Assembly (NCBI GenBank): GCA_028386065.3
Contig: JAKUCV010000388.1
Location: forward strand, 52,492 to 116,491
DNA: 64,000 bases
Direction: 5' to 3'
DNA from: Turnera subulata
Lineage: Eukaryota > Streptophyta > Magnoliopsida > Malpighiales > Passifloraceae
Shown: positions 1-10,678 of the stretch, piece after piece
How the letters are laid out: each line of letters starts with the position of its first letter
Numbering within the stretch: the first letter of the stretch is position 1
The notes under the pieces: model-generated
What the model was told of the DNA's origin: nothing
What the model saw: only the letters and a program-made list of their open reading frames with translations
The model's database searches: none
Program-made: the position numbers and the translations under genes

Positions 1-581
1 TGTTGATTGTGTTGGCATGTTAGTACTGATTGTTGTATGTTGCATGCATGTCTTGTTACTCTGCTTTCCCTTCGGACCTGATCTGCACACTCTCATAATT
101 AGATATATATTGCTCACTGAGTAGGCGACTCACATAATCGCCAACGTTGTTTTTCAGACTTTAGATAGCGTGCAGTCACTTTCTTCTTTTCCCGGAGTAT
201 GGACGTGGACATCCCAGCAGGTAGCCGTGCTTGTTCTCCCGGATTGGATCCATAGAGTCGACATGCATGTTGTTTTATTTCTATTACTTTCACTCCGTTT
301 GATTTTTCCGTTGCATTGGATTTCTTTATTGAGATGTCTATTGATTTTGGATTACATTTTCGGCGGGTTGCCGGGTTTATGTTTTGATGATGTTTCGGCA
401 GGATGCCGGGTTGATTTGTGGCTTGTTAAGCCGGATTATTATGTTCATTTTGACATCTCGTTTTATTGAGGATTTTGGATATTGTTTTTGATATTGATTT
501 TCGTGTCCGGGGTTTCAGGGGTATTTTGGTAATTTCCTTGAGTTTGGTATTTTATTGTTAAATTGGGACACGGGTGTTTCA
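1..581. mobile_element. End of an LTR-like sequence abutting a copia element
   Basis: No coding signal. The stretch stops sharply at a terminal ...GTGTTTCA, and the next bases are copia pol coding sequence whose 5' half is missing. The ending in CA and the abrupt boundary suggest the right end of an LTR element nested in the copia element, with its left end outside the window. The lineage is not identified; a Ty3/gypsy LTR is possible. The 99-codon open frame inside it is not credible. Confidence 0.35.
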
Positions 582-3162
582 TTTAGACTCATTTGATTTT
601 GAATCATTTGAGACATGTGAGTCATTTTTGTTAGGCAAGATGACGAAGGCTCCTTTTACCGGTAAAGGTGAAAGAGCTTCAGACTTGTTAGGTCTTATAC
701 ATAGTGATGTATGTGGACCGATGTCGACACAAGCTAGAGGTGGATTCCAATACCTCATTACATGTACTGACGATTTCAGTAGGTATGGCTATGTGTATCT
801 AATGAGACACAAGTCAGAATCCTTTGAAAAGTTTAAAGAATTCAAGAATGAAGTACAGAATCAACTCAGCAAGAGCATTAAAATGCTTCGATCAGATAGA
901 GGAGGTGAATACTTAGGCCGAGAATTTCTTGATCATCTAAAGGAGTGTGGTATAGTACCACAACTCACTCCACCGGGTACGTCTCAATGGAATGGTGTAT
1001 CCAAAAGGAGGAATAGAACCTTGTTAGACATGGTTCGTTCGATGATGAGTCAAGCTGACCTTCCTTCTTCATTTTGGGGACATGCATTATTGAGTGTTGC
1101 ATTTACACTTAACCGTGTTCCATCTAAATCCGTCGAAAAGACACCATATGAGATATGGACTGGGAGGCATCCTAGTTTGTCTTTTATGAGAATTTGGGGT
1201 TGTGAGGCTTACGTGAGACGTGAAGCATCAGATAAACTCGGCCCTAAATCCGACAAGTGCCTCTTTGTAGGATACCCTAAGGAAACTAAAGGGTATTATT
1301 TCTACAATCCCACCGAGCACAAAGTGTTTGTTGCTCGGACTACTATTTTTCTAGAAAGAGAATTTATTTCTAGAAGAATCAGCGGGAGGAAAATAGAACT
1401 CGAAGAAGTTCGAGATATTGAGGCTGAGATGGAACAAGGACAGGAACCACAAGATGTTGTGGATGAAAATCCTGTGCCTGTAACACATGGACTGCATAGG
1501 TCGGTTAGGACTCGGTATGAGCCTGAGAAATATGGATTTCCTATCACTCACACTGGGGACGTGATGCTCATAGAAGAAGATGAGCCCACTTCCTATCAGC
1601 AGGCCATCACGGGTCCGGACTCTAAGAAGTGGCTAGAAGCCATGAATTCGGAAATGGAATCCATGTATCAAAACATGGCATGGAACTTGGTTGATCCACC
1701 TGAAGGGGTAAAACCCATAGGGTGCAAGTGGGTCTTTAAGAAAAAGACCGACATGGATGACAGTGTGATTACCTATAAAGGGCGATTGGTGGCGAAAGGT
1801 TTCAAGCAAGTTCATGGTATTGACTATGATGAAACTTTCTCGCCAGTTGCCATGATTAAATCCATCCGGATTCTATTGGCTATAGCGACATACTATGATT
1901 ATGAGATATGGCAAATGGATGTCAAAACCGCTTTTCCTAACGGAAATCTTTTAGAGGATGTGTACATGACACAACCTGAAGGTTTTGTCAATCCAGAGAA
2001 TGCCAATATGGTATGCAAGTTGTAGAGATCCATTTATGGATTGAAGCAAGCTTCTAGGAGTTGGAATCTTCGTTTTAATGAAGTGATCAAAGAGTTTGGT
2101 TTTATTAAGAACGAAGATGAACCATGTGTTTACAGGAAGGTTAGTGGGAGCATTATTGTTTTCTTGTTGTTGCATGTTGACGACATCCTACTCATTGGGA
2201 ATGCCATTCCGACACTATAGTCTGTAAAGGCTTGGTTAGGGAAGAATTTCTCAATGAAGGACTTAGGAGAAGCAGCCTATGTGTTAGGCATAAAGATCTA
2301 TAGAGATTGATCAAAAAGGCTTCTTGGGCTAAGTCAGAGTATATATATTGACAAGGTGCTAAAGAGGTTTAACATGCAAGATTCCAAGAAAGGATTCTTG
2401 CCCTTGTCACATGGTGTAGCTCTCTCAAAGAATCAATGTCCTAGTACGACTAAGGAGAGAGAGCGGATGAGTAAGATTCCTTATGCTTCTGCAATTGGAT
2501 CTATCATGTATGCCATGCTATGTACTCAACCGGATGTCGCTTATGCTTTGAGTGTCACAAGCAGATATCAAGCTGATCCCGGTGAGAGTCGCTGGACAGC
2601 GGCTGAGAACATCCTTAAGTACTTGAGAAGGACTAAGGATGCATTCCTGGTTTACGGAAGCGTGGATGAGCTTGTTGTAAAGGGCTACACAGATGCTAGC
2701 TTCCAAACGAATAGGGATGAGTTTAGATCGCAGTCAGGTTATGTGTTTTGTCTTGGAGGTGCTGCTGTATGCTGGAAGAGTTCAAAGCAAGAGACAGTTG
2801 CCGATTCTACAATCGAGGCTGAGTATATTGCTGCCTCAGATACGGTGAAAGAGGCTGTTTGGATCAAGAAGTTCGTAATTGAACTTGGGGTAGTTCCGAG
2901 CATTGAGAGTCCGATTGAGCTCTATTGTGATAACAATGGGACAATCACACAGGCTCAGGAACCTGGATACCACCAGACATCCGAACATATTCTCCGACGC
3001 TATCATCTTATTAGAGAGATCATAGATAGAGGCGATGTCAGACTATGCAGAGTTCCATCTGATAACAATGTAGCAGATCCGTTGACTAAGCCGCTCACAC
3101 AGCAGAAGCATGATGGTCATGCTGCGTCCATTGGTATTAGAAACATGTATGATTGGCTTTAG
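582..3162 (+). pseudogene. Ty1/copia polyprotein fragment (integrase, reverse transcriptase, RNase H), inactivated
   Basis: Copia-type pol that inserts and reverse-transcribes the retrotransposon RNA. Order seen: integrase core (HSDVCGP, CTDDFSRYGY, SDRGGEY), integrase C-terminal region with the chromodomain-free copia motif KTPYEIW, reverse transcriptase (CKWVFKKKTD, LVAKGFKQV, QMDVKTAF, YGLKQASR), and RNase H (YTDASF, SKQETVADST, EAEYIAAS). Gag, protease and the integrase zinc-binding segment are missing at the 5' side. All surviving parts share one reading frame, broken only by stops at 2023-2025, 2218-2220 and 2308-2310, so decay is by point mutation. The integrase Glu in the NGVSxRRNRT motif is Lys (codon 1003-1005), and the RT YVDD box reads HVDD (2173-2175). 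The element cannot be autonomous. Family assignment is firm; lineage (Tork/TAR-like) is a guess. Confidence 0.93.
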
Positions 3163-3176
3163 TGCAAGTGGGAGAT
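3163..3176 (+). other. Polypurine tract of the copia element
   Basis: Purine-rich GCAAGTGGGAGAT directly precedes the TGTTAG start of the LTR, right after the pol stop codon. This is the usual plus-strand primer position for Ty1/copia. Confidence 0.75.
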
Positions 3177-4700
3177 TGTTAGTGTAATATACCCAAAAGC
3201 CAATCAATGGATGTTTATTTGTAATCATGTATACACATTAAGGTTATTCCAATAAATATCGTTTATGAGATAAACGCTTGCATATATTTATAACCCTAGA
3301 ATATTTATATATTCTTAAATGTCCCTAGTCGATTATTATTATGGATGGGTTGTAATAATAAATTAAGACTAGCGTATGTTGAGATTTATATGTGATATGA
3401 ATTCTACATACGGATACAAGTTAGAGAACTTGTGGACTGGACCGACCCACATAAGAACGCTACATGGAACATTATATGATTGTCATTAGCGGTTCTTATA
3501 TGTATTGTCCTTAGACCTGTGATCATCAAGGTTCCCAGCATATGAGTCGTATACTTTGATATTACTCTTGGCTATTTCGTAAATGAGTAGGCTTAGTGTA
3601 ATCATTGGGTATATGATAAATGTGTAGTGGGTTTTGTATGATCCAGAGGGAATTTGTCCAACCCATATAACGGGTATATTATTGGTTGGTTTCTTGATAG
3701 AGTTGAACTGTAAATGCACAGCCGTGCTCGGATTATGATATGGTGATATCATTAGCATCCGTTTTACACAGTTAGCTCGAGGATCAAGAAACCGAGATTA
3801 AACATATGCGAGATTGACGTATTCCATGTCTCGTGTTTAATCTTGATAATGGGACGAAGGGACGATGACATGCTTACGAGGCATATTGAATCAGTACTGA
3901 TCTTGTCGTTCGGGTAGCAATGATGTGTTGCTAGAAGCCGCTCTTTGCTTATAATTGTAAATGAGTTTACAATTATTGCCGGACGTTACAAGTGCCTACA
4001 GGGTCACACACTTAGAATCGTTGATTCGAGCAGGTGGTTGAACCGTAGTTGGATCATGGTTCGACCAAGTGTGGTTGGACCATGGTTGGATCGTGGTTGG
4101 ACCAGGGTCGTTTTGGACTGGTTTGATTCACTGATTGTCAGAATTATTGAGCCAAACCTGATGGCATGTGATGTGTAATCCCATTAGTGCATAGTGGAGA
4201 CATGATTAGACTAGATAGTGGTGGAATCTTAATCATGTTGGATGGACCATTATGTTGGCCATTCTTGTCTCTAATAATCTATGCATTTATTGGAGTGAGT
4301 AATTAGATTACTCTATTGCTTGCATTCTGATTTTTCAGAGCATCAAGAACACACACTCACCCATTCATTCTTTGAAAAAGAAAGAAGAACACAAAACACC
4401 ACACAACTCCCGGAAATCCGCAGCTAGCACTGCTATTCGGGAGAGCTTGGGTTGGAGATCGTGAGACGGTTTCCGGCTAGTCATCGACGGTTCGTGTGGA
4501 TACCGTAGAAGGGCAGGATTTCTGTCCGGCTCTTGCTGATTTGTCCCTACAGTTGGGTGAAAGACCTCCACCGATTCGGGGGCGTAAAAATTGTTATTCG
4601 GTTTAGCTACCCTTCACTTGGATCCTCCATGTGTATCCATTTTTTTCCGCTGCGTATGTTATTGCATTTGATTGTCAGTTTGCCTGCCCGGATACTTACA
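3177..4700 (+). mobile_element. 3' LTR of the copia element
   Basis: Begins TGTTAGTGTA after the polypurine tract and ends near GATACTTACA, giving imperfect terminal inverted repeats (TGT..AGT / ACT..ACA). At about 1.5 kb it is long for a copia LTR. It holds a small imperfect tandem array (4034-4125) with the core GGTTGGACCATGG. The next bases, ATAACCAG, are the tail of a TNL gene, so the element landed in a resistance-gene copy. The 3' edge is inferred from the inverted repeat and the flank; no 5' LTR exists in the window to confirm it. Confidence 0.7.
4034..4125 (+). repeat. Imperfect tandem repeat inside the copia LTR
   Basis: Several degenerate copies of TGGTTGGACCATGGTTGGAT-type units lie in a row. 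This is possibly U3 regulatory DNA; the function is unknown. Confidence 0.55.
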
Positions 4701-4825
4701 ATAACCAGGCCCAGCTGGAGGAGGAGGAGGAGCACGTAGTCACCCAACCAATTCCGCGCCAACATCCAGCTTGGTTTCATCGGCTGAAATTATCTTATAG
4801 TTACAGTTACATAATTAAGAAGTGA
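4701..4825 (+). pseudogene. TNL gene tail remnant (last codons of C-JID exon)
   Basis: Reads NQAQLEEEEEHVVTQPIP, then QHPAWFHRLKLSYSYSY and a stop. This matches the last exon of the intact TNL genes in this window (NQLEEEEEHVLTQAI...PLAPWFRRLNICYVY in TNL-3). Everything upstream is replaced by the copia LTR, so the retrotransposon inserted into, or was later joined to, the last exon of a TNL gene whose body lies outside the window or is gone. Confidence 0.8.
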
Positions 4826-4865
4826 ATAGTACAAGCACAAACTCTGGGAGGTAAGTGACAAAAAG

Positions 4866-5303
4866 GACGTTGGCCATAAGCTCATTGGTTTTAGTTCATG
4901 CCTTAAATATTGCCTCGATCCGCAAAGAAATGTAGGGTTTGATGATCTGTTTGATTTTGGTTTAGGTGTGAGCAATGAAACTAAGGGAGAAAGGTTTCAC
5001 TATGAGCCAGTAGTTCATGGCATTCCAAATTTTATGGAGCCCCAGGATATGGTAATATGGTTGAGTTACTAGATGCTTGAAGAGGTTGGAGATCTCATCC
5101 CTCTGGCTGAAGGTGACCAGCTGAAGCTCACACTCGTTGCGCGCAAATATGTTGCAAAAGAGTGGGGAATACGCCTTATATATAACCAGCAGCTGGAGGA
5201 GGAGGAGGGATCAATGCCAGTACTCCAACGTCCTTCACCTTCTCTAGAACATCTTTACACTGACCTGTGGGAATCTGATCCAAGTAGCTATTTAATTATT
5301 TGA
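4866..5303 (+). pseudogene. TNL C-JID domain remnant with premature stop
   Basis: A second, separate copy of the last TNL exon. In frame it reads GHKLIGFSSCLKYCLDPQ, GVSNETKGERFHYEPVVHG, MVIWLSY, stop, MLEEVGDLIPLAEGDQLKL and VAKEWGIRLIYNQQLEEEE. Intact genes read WLSYWRLEELG here, so the Trp codon TGG has become TAG (5070-5072). The N-terminal part of the exon, all LRRs, NB-ARC and TIR are absent. It begins about 40 bases after the previous tail ends, so two different TNL 3' ends sit in tandem. This could reflect unequal crossing-over. Not functional. Confidence 0.88.
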
Positions 5304-5556
5304 CAGGAATCCTTTTTATATTCGGATAACGCCCCCACCTTGCTAGCTAGCCATGGATATCGGATGTTATATATGTAGAAACAAAGTAACAGTACAATAA
5401 TATGTTTAACATTTCAAATTCTCATTGCCAGATTCGTACTTGTGTTGTTTATATATACTTCTATAAGTTCTGTGGATGATTAATCATGTCCATCATGGGC
5501 CATAAATGCTGGCGAAGACAGTTCTGCTCCCTGGAAGTGATTTCTGATAGCATCAG

Positions 5557-5739
5557 CTACCTTATTAGTAGGCCTAGAAACATAACAAGGAATGAACTCC
5601 GTGAATGAGGAAGATAAAAGCAAAATATCCTGTAAAAGGAGACCAAACTGTGAATGATTGGATCGTTGATAGCTTGAATAAGCTCCAGACTGTCAGATCC
5701 CAACATTCCTTGGATTTTTACATCAACAGGATAGTACAA
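5557..5739 (-). pseudogene. Degenerate RNase H-like (RVT_3) remnant
   Basis: Minus-strand reading ...SDSLELIQAINDP...LVSFYRIFCFYL resembles the plant RVT_3 RNase H-like domain found in LINE tails and domesticated genes (usual signature ESDSxxLIxAI). Better-preserved copies in this window (25156-25400) read SDAQGSVLAAQACLVQSKYI followed by ARTLQVEKIMLESDGQELI. Frame breaks exclude function here. Identification rests on remembered motifs. Confidence 0.5.
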
Positions 5740-6507
5740 TGAAAAAAAAAAAAAACAGCTTCACGTCCCTTGATTTCCTCTTTCTTTCTTGATTATCTCC
5801 ATGAACTCTCTACTTGATCTTCATGTTTCCTTGGTACGTAAAAGAAAATGCAGAATTGAGAGAGAAATTGCAGAATGCAGGGCATTGTGCTTGCTAGCTG
5901 GTAGGTTCTGCCATACTTTATTTCTCATCACCACCTGACGCCTATTTAAAATGATGAAACCGGAAATATTTTTCACGTTTAAAAGATGGAAGATGCAACA
6001 AAATTTTTCAAATGAATACATGAGCTGCTCAGTAGGGACAACAAAATGTAGGAGTAACTTCATTAATGACGACCAAACTCCAAAGAAAAATAATTCACAA
6101 GAGACAAATACATGCATACACTGGGCAGGGATGGAAACTCATCTAGTTTGCTCCTAATTAGGAAGTACAATGCCAATTTCTGAACATTCAAAGATTGAAA
6201 TCGGCAGAGGTTTTAAATGCCAATGTAGATCCTTTTTCAGTCTCCGATGCATAGATGTACAATAACAACTGCTTGCTTACAAGTTCTTAGCCGGCCCGGG
6301 AGTCTAGAATTGAGGTAGAACTTGTTTAATAAGGGTATTAATTGTATTTCAGTTCACAGAAAATAGATGTAATTAACAAAAGATTCACGAAGACAACGTT
6401 ACTTACCCCCAGAGCAGTTCAGCAATAAAGCATCATCAGAGAATCCTTCTTTGTAAATTGTAATTGAAATCACATCCCACTTGGGCCGAAACCATGAATG
6501 CTTAATC

Positions 6508-6570
6508 TCTTATAGCGCTCTTGCTTTCTTTCCTGTACGTTGCTTTGAGGAAAGCAAGACCACTATAAGA
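6508..6570. repeat. Hairpin repeat, copy 1
   Basis: Arms TCTTATAGCGCTCTTGCTTT and AAAGCAAGACCACTATAAGA pair with two mismatches around a loop of about 20 nt. The same hairpin recurs at 8102-8163 (inverted, one arm decayed), 25692-25757, 35082-35147 (perfect), 36398-36466 (inverted, decayed) and 43288-43350. Confidence 0.7.
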
Positions 6571-8547
6571 TATCCACCATCCATGGGCTTTGGCCCAAGA
6601 GGAAGGGGATTTCATTTTTATTGAGTGGCCAACAGATATTGATACTTTGTGCTATGTTTGAGGAGGAAGATTACAAAAATCATCTCTCTCATTTTCAAGC
6701 TTTTTTTCTTTCTTTCTTCCTTCCGAGTGTGTGTAAGCTTTTTTTTTGTATATTAGAAAAATATCCCAGTCGATTACCGAACTAATCTTTCCCGTGGCTC
6801 GATGCGTCACCCCTTGTAAGGTGTGTGTAAGCTTATAGTATATGTATCTAGGAAGAGGCTGGCTGATTTTATAGGCTGTCCAAAGGCTTACAATACCAGC
6901 ATATGGTTTTGATTTGATGATAGCCAGATTTGGCGGCGGAATAGTTAACCATATATCCCCATGGTATTTGTTCCTCAATTTCCATGCTTCCTTAGCCTGA
7001 AAAATCTGCTCCTTCCCAGATTTGGTGGATTTATCAAAGGCACAAGGCATGTTTTCTTTATTTTTGGTCAACAGTGAAAATCTGCTCAAAATTCTTTAAG
7101 TTGTTTTGAATAGTTAATTTCCAGTCTCTATGCTTGATTCCTGATAAAAAAAAACATCATTTCTGACATCAACAGTTTCGGTCTCAGCCCGAACAGGCTA
7201 ATCATAAATTACTGATAGCTAGCTAGTCATGTAGAGGTTCAAGTTTATTAAAAGCTTCCAAAGGTAGCTGACATCTTTTGGTATAGCCAGATTAATAAAT
7301 AAATTAAGCGGCTTATGCTATGCCACTATAAACCAACCTACAAAATCAATTCTAGGAAGCAGAATTGTCTATATGCAAACATTTATGACCAATTAATGGA
7401 CATGATTAATCACCCACAGAACTATGATAAGCTAAATGGGATAGCATATGCCACATATGAGGTATTGGTCTACTCACTACTTCAACTTCCAACCGATAAC
7501 CCACTAACAGGTTAATAACCAACTAACACATATAGTCCTAGTCCTATTTTTAGTTTAAACAACACTAATAAACTTAATTTCGTATTATTTACAGTATCAA
7601 AGTCACATATTCCATATCCAACAAACCCTTATCTCTATCTTTATTAAATTTTGAACGACTTATCAACAAAAAATCTCGTCAAATAGCTGTACGAAAATAA
7701 AGAACATATGCCTTTGAGCCGTTGATAAATTCACCAAATCTGCGAAGGAGCAGATTTTGTGGCTAAGGAATTGCATGTAAAAAGGATCAAATTAATAACA
7801 TGGGGGATATATGGTTAACTGTGATCCTCGGCCAAATCTGGCTATTATCAAAACCAATATGCTGGTGTTGTAAGCCTTGGGACAGCCTATAAAATCAGTC
7901 AGCCTGATCTTCATAGATGCATATACTATAAATCTGGGAAGGAGGAAAGAAAAAAAAAAGAAGCTTGAAAAAGAGAGATTTTTGTAGTCTTCCTCCTCCT
8001 TGTTTCTGCTACGGTAAACGTGGCAGTATCAATATCTGTTCGCCACGCGAGAAAAAATGAAATCCCCTACCTCTTCGCCCATAGGCCATGTATGGTGGAT
8101 ATCTTATAGCGGTCTTGCTTTCCTCAAAGCTGACAGCAAAGAAAGAAAGCAGGAGCCTTATATGAAATTAAGCATACATGGTTACGGCCGAAGTGGAATG
8201 TGATTTCAATTACAAAGAAGGATTCTCTGATGCTTGATGCTTTATTGTTGAAATGCTTAAGTAACGTTGTCTTCGTGAATCTTTAGTTAATTGTATCAAT
8301 TTTTTTGTTAGTTCTGAGCTTAAAAAGACTCCAATTTTGTTTTGATCTTGTGGGTAAGATGAGAATTGTACTGCTTATTGCATATCATTTCCTATATGTG
8401 CAAAATCACTCTAATTAACCCAAAATGTGAAAGAAATTAACCTTAACCAAAAGTGGTCACAGCAACAACAGAATGGCATGCCATCCATCCAACTGAGGTT
8501 GCCTACAAGTACCTCTTCGATACCCTTATTAAACAAGTTCTACCTCA

Positions 8548-8791
8548 CCAACGAGGTGTTGGCGCAGTGGTCTTCAGCATGTTGTGGCCCCTTAACTCAC
8601 GACCCGGATTCGATCCGGCAGAAACGTGAGGTATGAAAAATACATTGTTGGTAGTGGTCCCACACTTTGATGTGGATGCTGAAGCGTGCCGCTCATAGTC
8701 CTAGGCTAAATGCCTGGGAAGTGAGATGGATGATTGAGCCACGGGTGAGATTAGTCTGGCTTGTCGAGCCGGATACTCACAAGTATAAAAA
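8548..8791 (+). mobile_element. tRNA-derived SINE (SINE-1)
   Basis: The head carries an A-box-like TTGGCGCAGTGGT and a B-box-like GGATTCGATCC, the internal RNA polymerase III promoter of tRNA-derived SINEs, and the 3' end is A-rich. It is flanked by a perfect 17-bp target duplication, AAACAAGTTCTACCTCA (8531-8547 and 8792-8808). The related sequence at 45555-45580 has no insert, so it is the empty site. Confidence 0.88.
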
Positions 8792-9050
8792 AAACAAGTT
8801 CTACCTCAATTATAGACTCCCGGGCCGGCTAAGGACAACTTGTAAGCATTTGTTATTGTACATCTACGTATCAGTGAGTGAAAAAGGATCTACATTGGTG
8901 CTTAAAACCTCTGTCAATTTCCATTGTTCAGGATTTCATCCTCGTATAAGTTTGGATACATGAGCTGCTCATCATGGTATAAAGCAATTCAAAAAGCTCA
9001 GTAGTCAGTAGTGACAACAGAAATAAATTAGTAACTTCATTAGCAAGTAC

Positions 9051-9848
9051 AACTTCTTCTCGTTCAGAGATGGAAATGTCAATATTGTAGCATGCCTTTC
9101 TACTCTCTGCTTAAAAGTTCCTAATCAATGAAAAGCTGGCCCCGGAGTCTATGATCACATGGAAACAATTTGTGGTAGAATGTGTTGGATAAGGGTATTA
9201 GAAAGGTATTCGTAGGGAGCCTCAGTTGGATAAATGGCATCCCAAAATAAGAACTGGGAAGCTTTTCCACATGTGCGTGTTGCAGATTGGCACAGGGCTG
9301 CTAGTTCCACTAAACCTATGAGAGTCAAAAATCTTTAGCTGCTTTGAATAGTTTCTAGCCTCTATGCTTGAATCCTGATAAAAGAGAGTCATTTCTGACT
9401 CCAACAATTTCGGTATCGGCCCAAACAGGACAAATCATAAGCTACAGATATTTAGTACATGTAGAGGTTCAAGTTTGTTAAAGGTTTCCAGGCAGCAGAA
9501 GGCCTTGGTGTACCTACATTAATAAATTAAGTAGGCCAATACCTCCTATGTGGCAAATGCTATGCCATATATCTTACCATAGTTCTGTGGTGTGGATGAT
9601 TAATCAATGGGTCATAAATGTTGGCCAGAAAAAAGAGGAAAGGTTCACCTGAATAATTTCTCCACTTATCTTTAATATTTTCAAGTTAATCATGAGAGCA
9701 AATATAAATTACAGGCATATCAGAGATAGAGGGCAGAGCTGCATAGGAACTTTAAACTTATTGTTAACACCTTTAGCTTCCCCCTAACATTTACATAATG
9801 ATTGATATTAGCCTTACCTTCATCGGATTGACTCTGTGATCCATATCA
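9051..9848. repeat. Repeat-derived spacer
   Basis: No gene seen. About 9300-9610 (...CTTTGAATAGTTTCTAGCC..., then CCTCCTATGTGGCAAATGC) recurs at 24790-25080 and in part at 7100-7320, 42430-42640 and 43880-44100, so it belongs to the same family as the palindromic blocks. 9610-9848 is unrecognised AT-rich DNA. Confidence 0.6.
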
Positions 9849-10413
9849 TGTTGGAATATAAGTGTGAGTGGTGTATCCCACATCAGAGAGAAAGAGGCCA
9901 AGTGTGTAACATATAAGTGAAGTGGACCCATGTACCCATTACCTTGAGGTTTTTGGGTTACAGAGTGGTGTCCTGGTCACGCGTATGGAACTCACTTGGG
10001 CCTCGTGTATTGTCTCCCCGGTTTTCGGGCGACTCCCGGATCTCAACACGTGGTAGCGGAGCCGATGGTTTGGCTGGGACGGAATGGTTTGCGACATGGT
10101 GATGTTCGCGTGGTTGCTGCCCCCACGTGGAACGAAGAGCGGTTGGGCTCTTGGACCAAGCTCGATTGGAGTTGTAAGGCGTGGCTCCGGATAAGAGTGG
10201 TATCGGCAAGGCGCATGCTTCTGAGTGGCTTGGCTCCATAGCCTAAGTGAAGTTGTAAGTCGTGGCTCCCGATGTAATGAGCTCTTGGAACGGGCTTGAT
10301 GGCAGAGTGGGCTCTTGGTGATGTTGCGAAAAGTTTCCGAAATGTTTCCGTTGAAGGAGGAGTAGGCCCGATGATGTCCCGATATGGAAGTGTCTCACAC
10401 TTGAGGGGGAGAT
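9849..10413 (+). mobile_element. LTR-type non-autonomous element fragment (probable)
   Basis: Starts TGTTGGAATATAAG followed by GGTGTATCCCACATCAG, a layout common in short plant LTRs. A polypurine-like TTGAGGGGGAGAT lies at 10401-10413, where a second LTR would be expected but is missing. GAGTGGTATCGGC near 10194 faintly resembles a tRNA-Met primer-binding site. It is best read as a TRIM or solo-LTR-like relic truncated at its 3' end. No protein coding; open frames here are GC-rich chance frames. It lies just upstream of the TNL-1 promoter. Confidence 0.45.
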
Positions 10414-10479
10414 ATGCGATTAACAAACTAACTAACCATCGGGATGGTAAGTATAAATTGGAAGAGTCTCAACAAATTA

Positions 10480-10678
10480 GATTGAACAAACGTGTACCCA
10501 CCGGCACCGGGCCGAGTCGACAAGTTCTAAAAGTCTTCACCAAAAAACGCGTATTCTTGGAAAGTTGAGGCCAAAAGTTAATGCGGATTCAACCACATAT
10601 GTATCAGTGCTGCTATAAAGCTCAAATCAAATCTCTTCTTGCAGTTATACATCATCTGAATTCTACTAGTCTTCTTGA
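10480..10678 (+). promoter_or_regulatory. TNL-1 proximal promoter and 5' leader
   Basis: The block from AGATTGAACAAACGTGTACC through CACCAAAAAACGCGTATTCT to AATGCGGATTCAACCACAT is shared with the TNL-3 upstream region (26655-26785), so it was duplicated with the gene and probably holds the core promoter. CTATAAAG at about 10612 could serve as a TATA element (TNL-3 reads CAATAAAG there). The leader GTTATACATCATCTGAATTC is shared by TNL-1, TNL-3 and TNL-4. A W-box core TTGAC in TNL-3 is TCGAC here. Transcription start is not determinable. Confidence 0.45.

Larger units (their letters stand above)
5440..9050. repeat. Palindromic spacer block 1 (A-B-C-B'-A')
   Basis: No gene. Segment A (about 5440-6340) reappears inverted as A' (about 8400-9050). 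Segment B (about 6350-7090), with a hairpin at 6508-6570 and the phrase GGCTGATTTTATAGGCTGTC, reappears inverted as B' (about 7530-8290). C lies between them. The same order is found at 42540-46440. B and B' carry degenerate RNase H-like sequence. A frame of about 66 codons in C (7315-7515) is conserved in block 3 (44435-44665) but lacks other coding signs. A SINE at 8548-8791 interrupts A'. Boundaries are by eye, within about 50 bp. Confidence 0.75.

Noticed and set aside
7315..7515. Open frame of 66 codons conserved in block 3 (44435-44665)
   Set aside because: The conservation is explained by duplication of the whole block. The block 3 copy differs by a non-coding-looking insertion, and no family or codon bias supports a protein.
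8548..8620. tRNA gene
   Set aside because: The A and B boxes belong to a SINE head with an A-rich tail and a target duplication; the cloverleaf cannot be completed. The same holds for 44786-44860.
9917..10426. Several open frames of 61-127 codons just upstream of TNL-1
   Set aside because: They lie in an LTR-like repeat, overlap in conflicting frames and lack recognisable domains.
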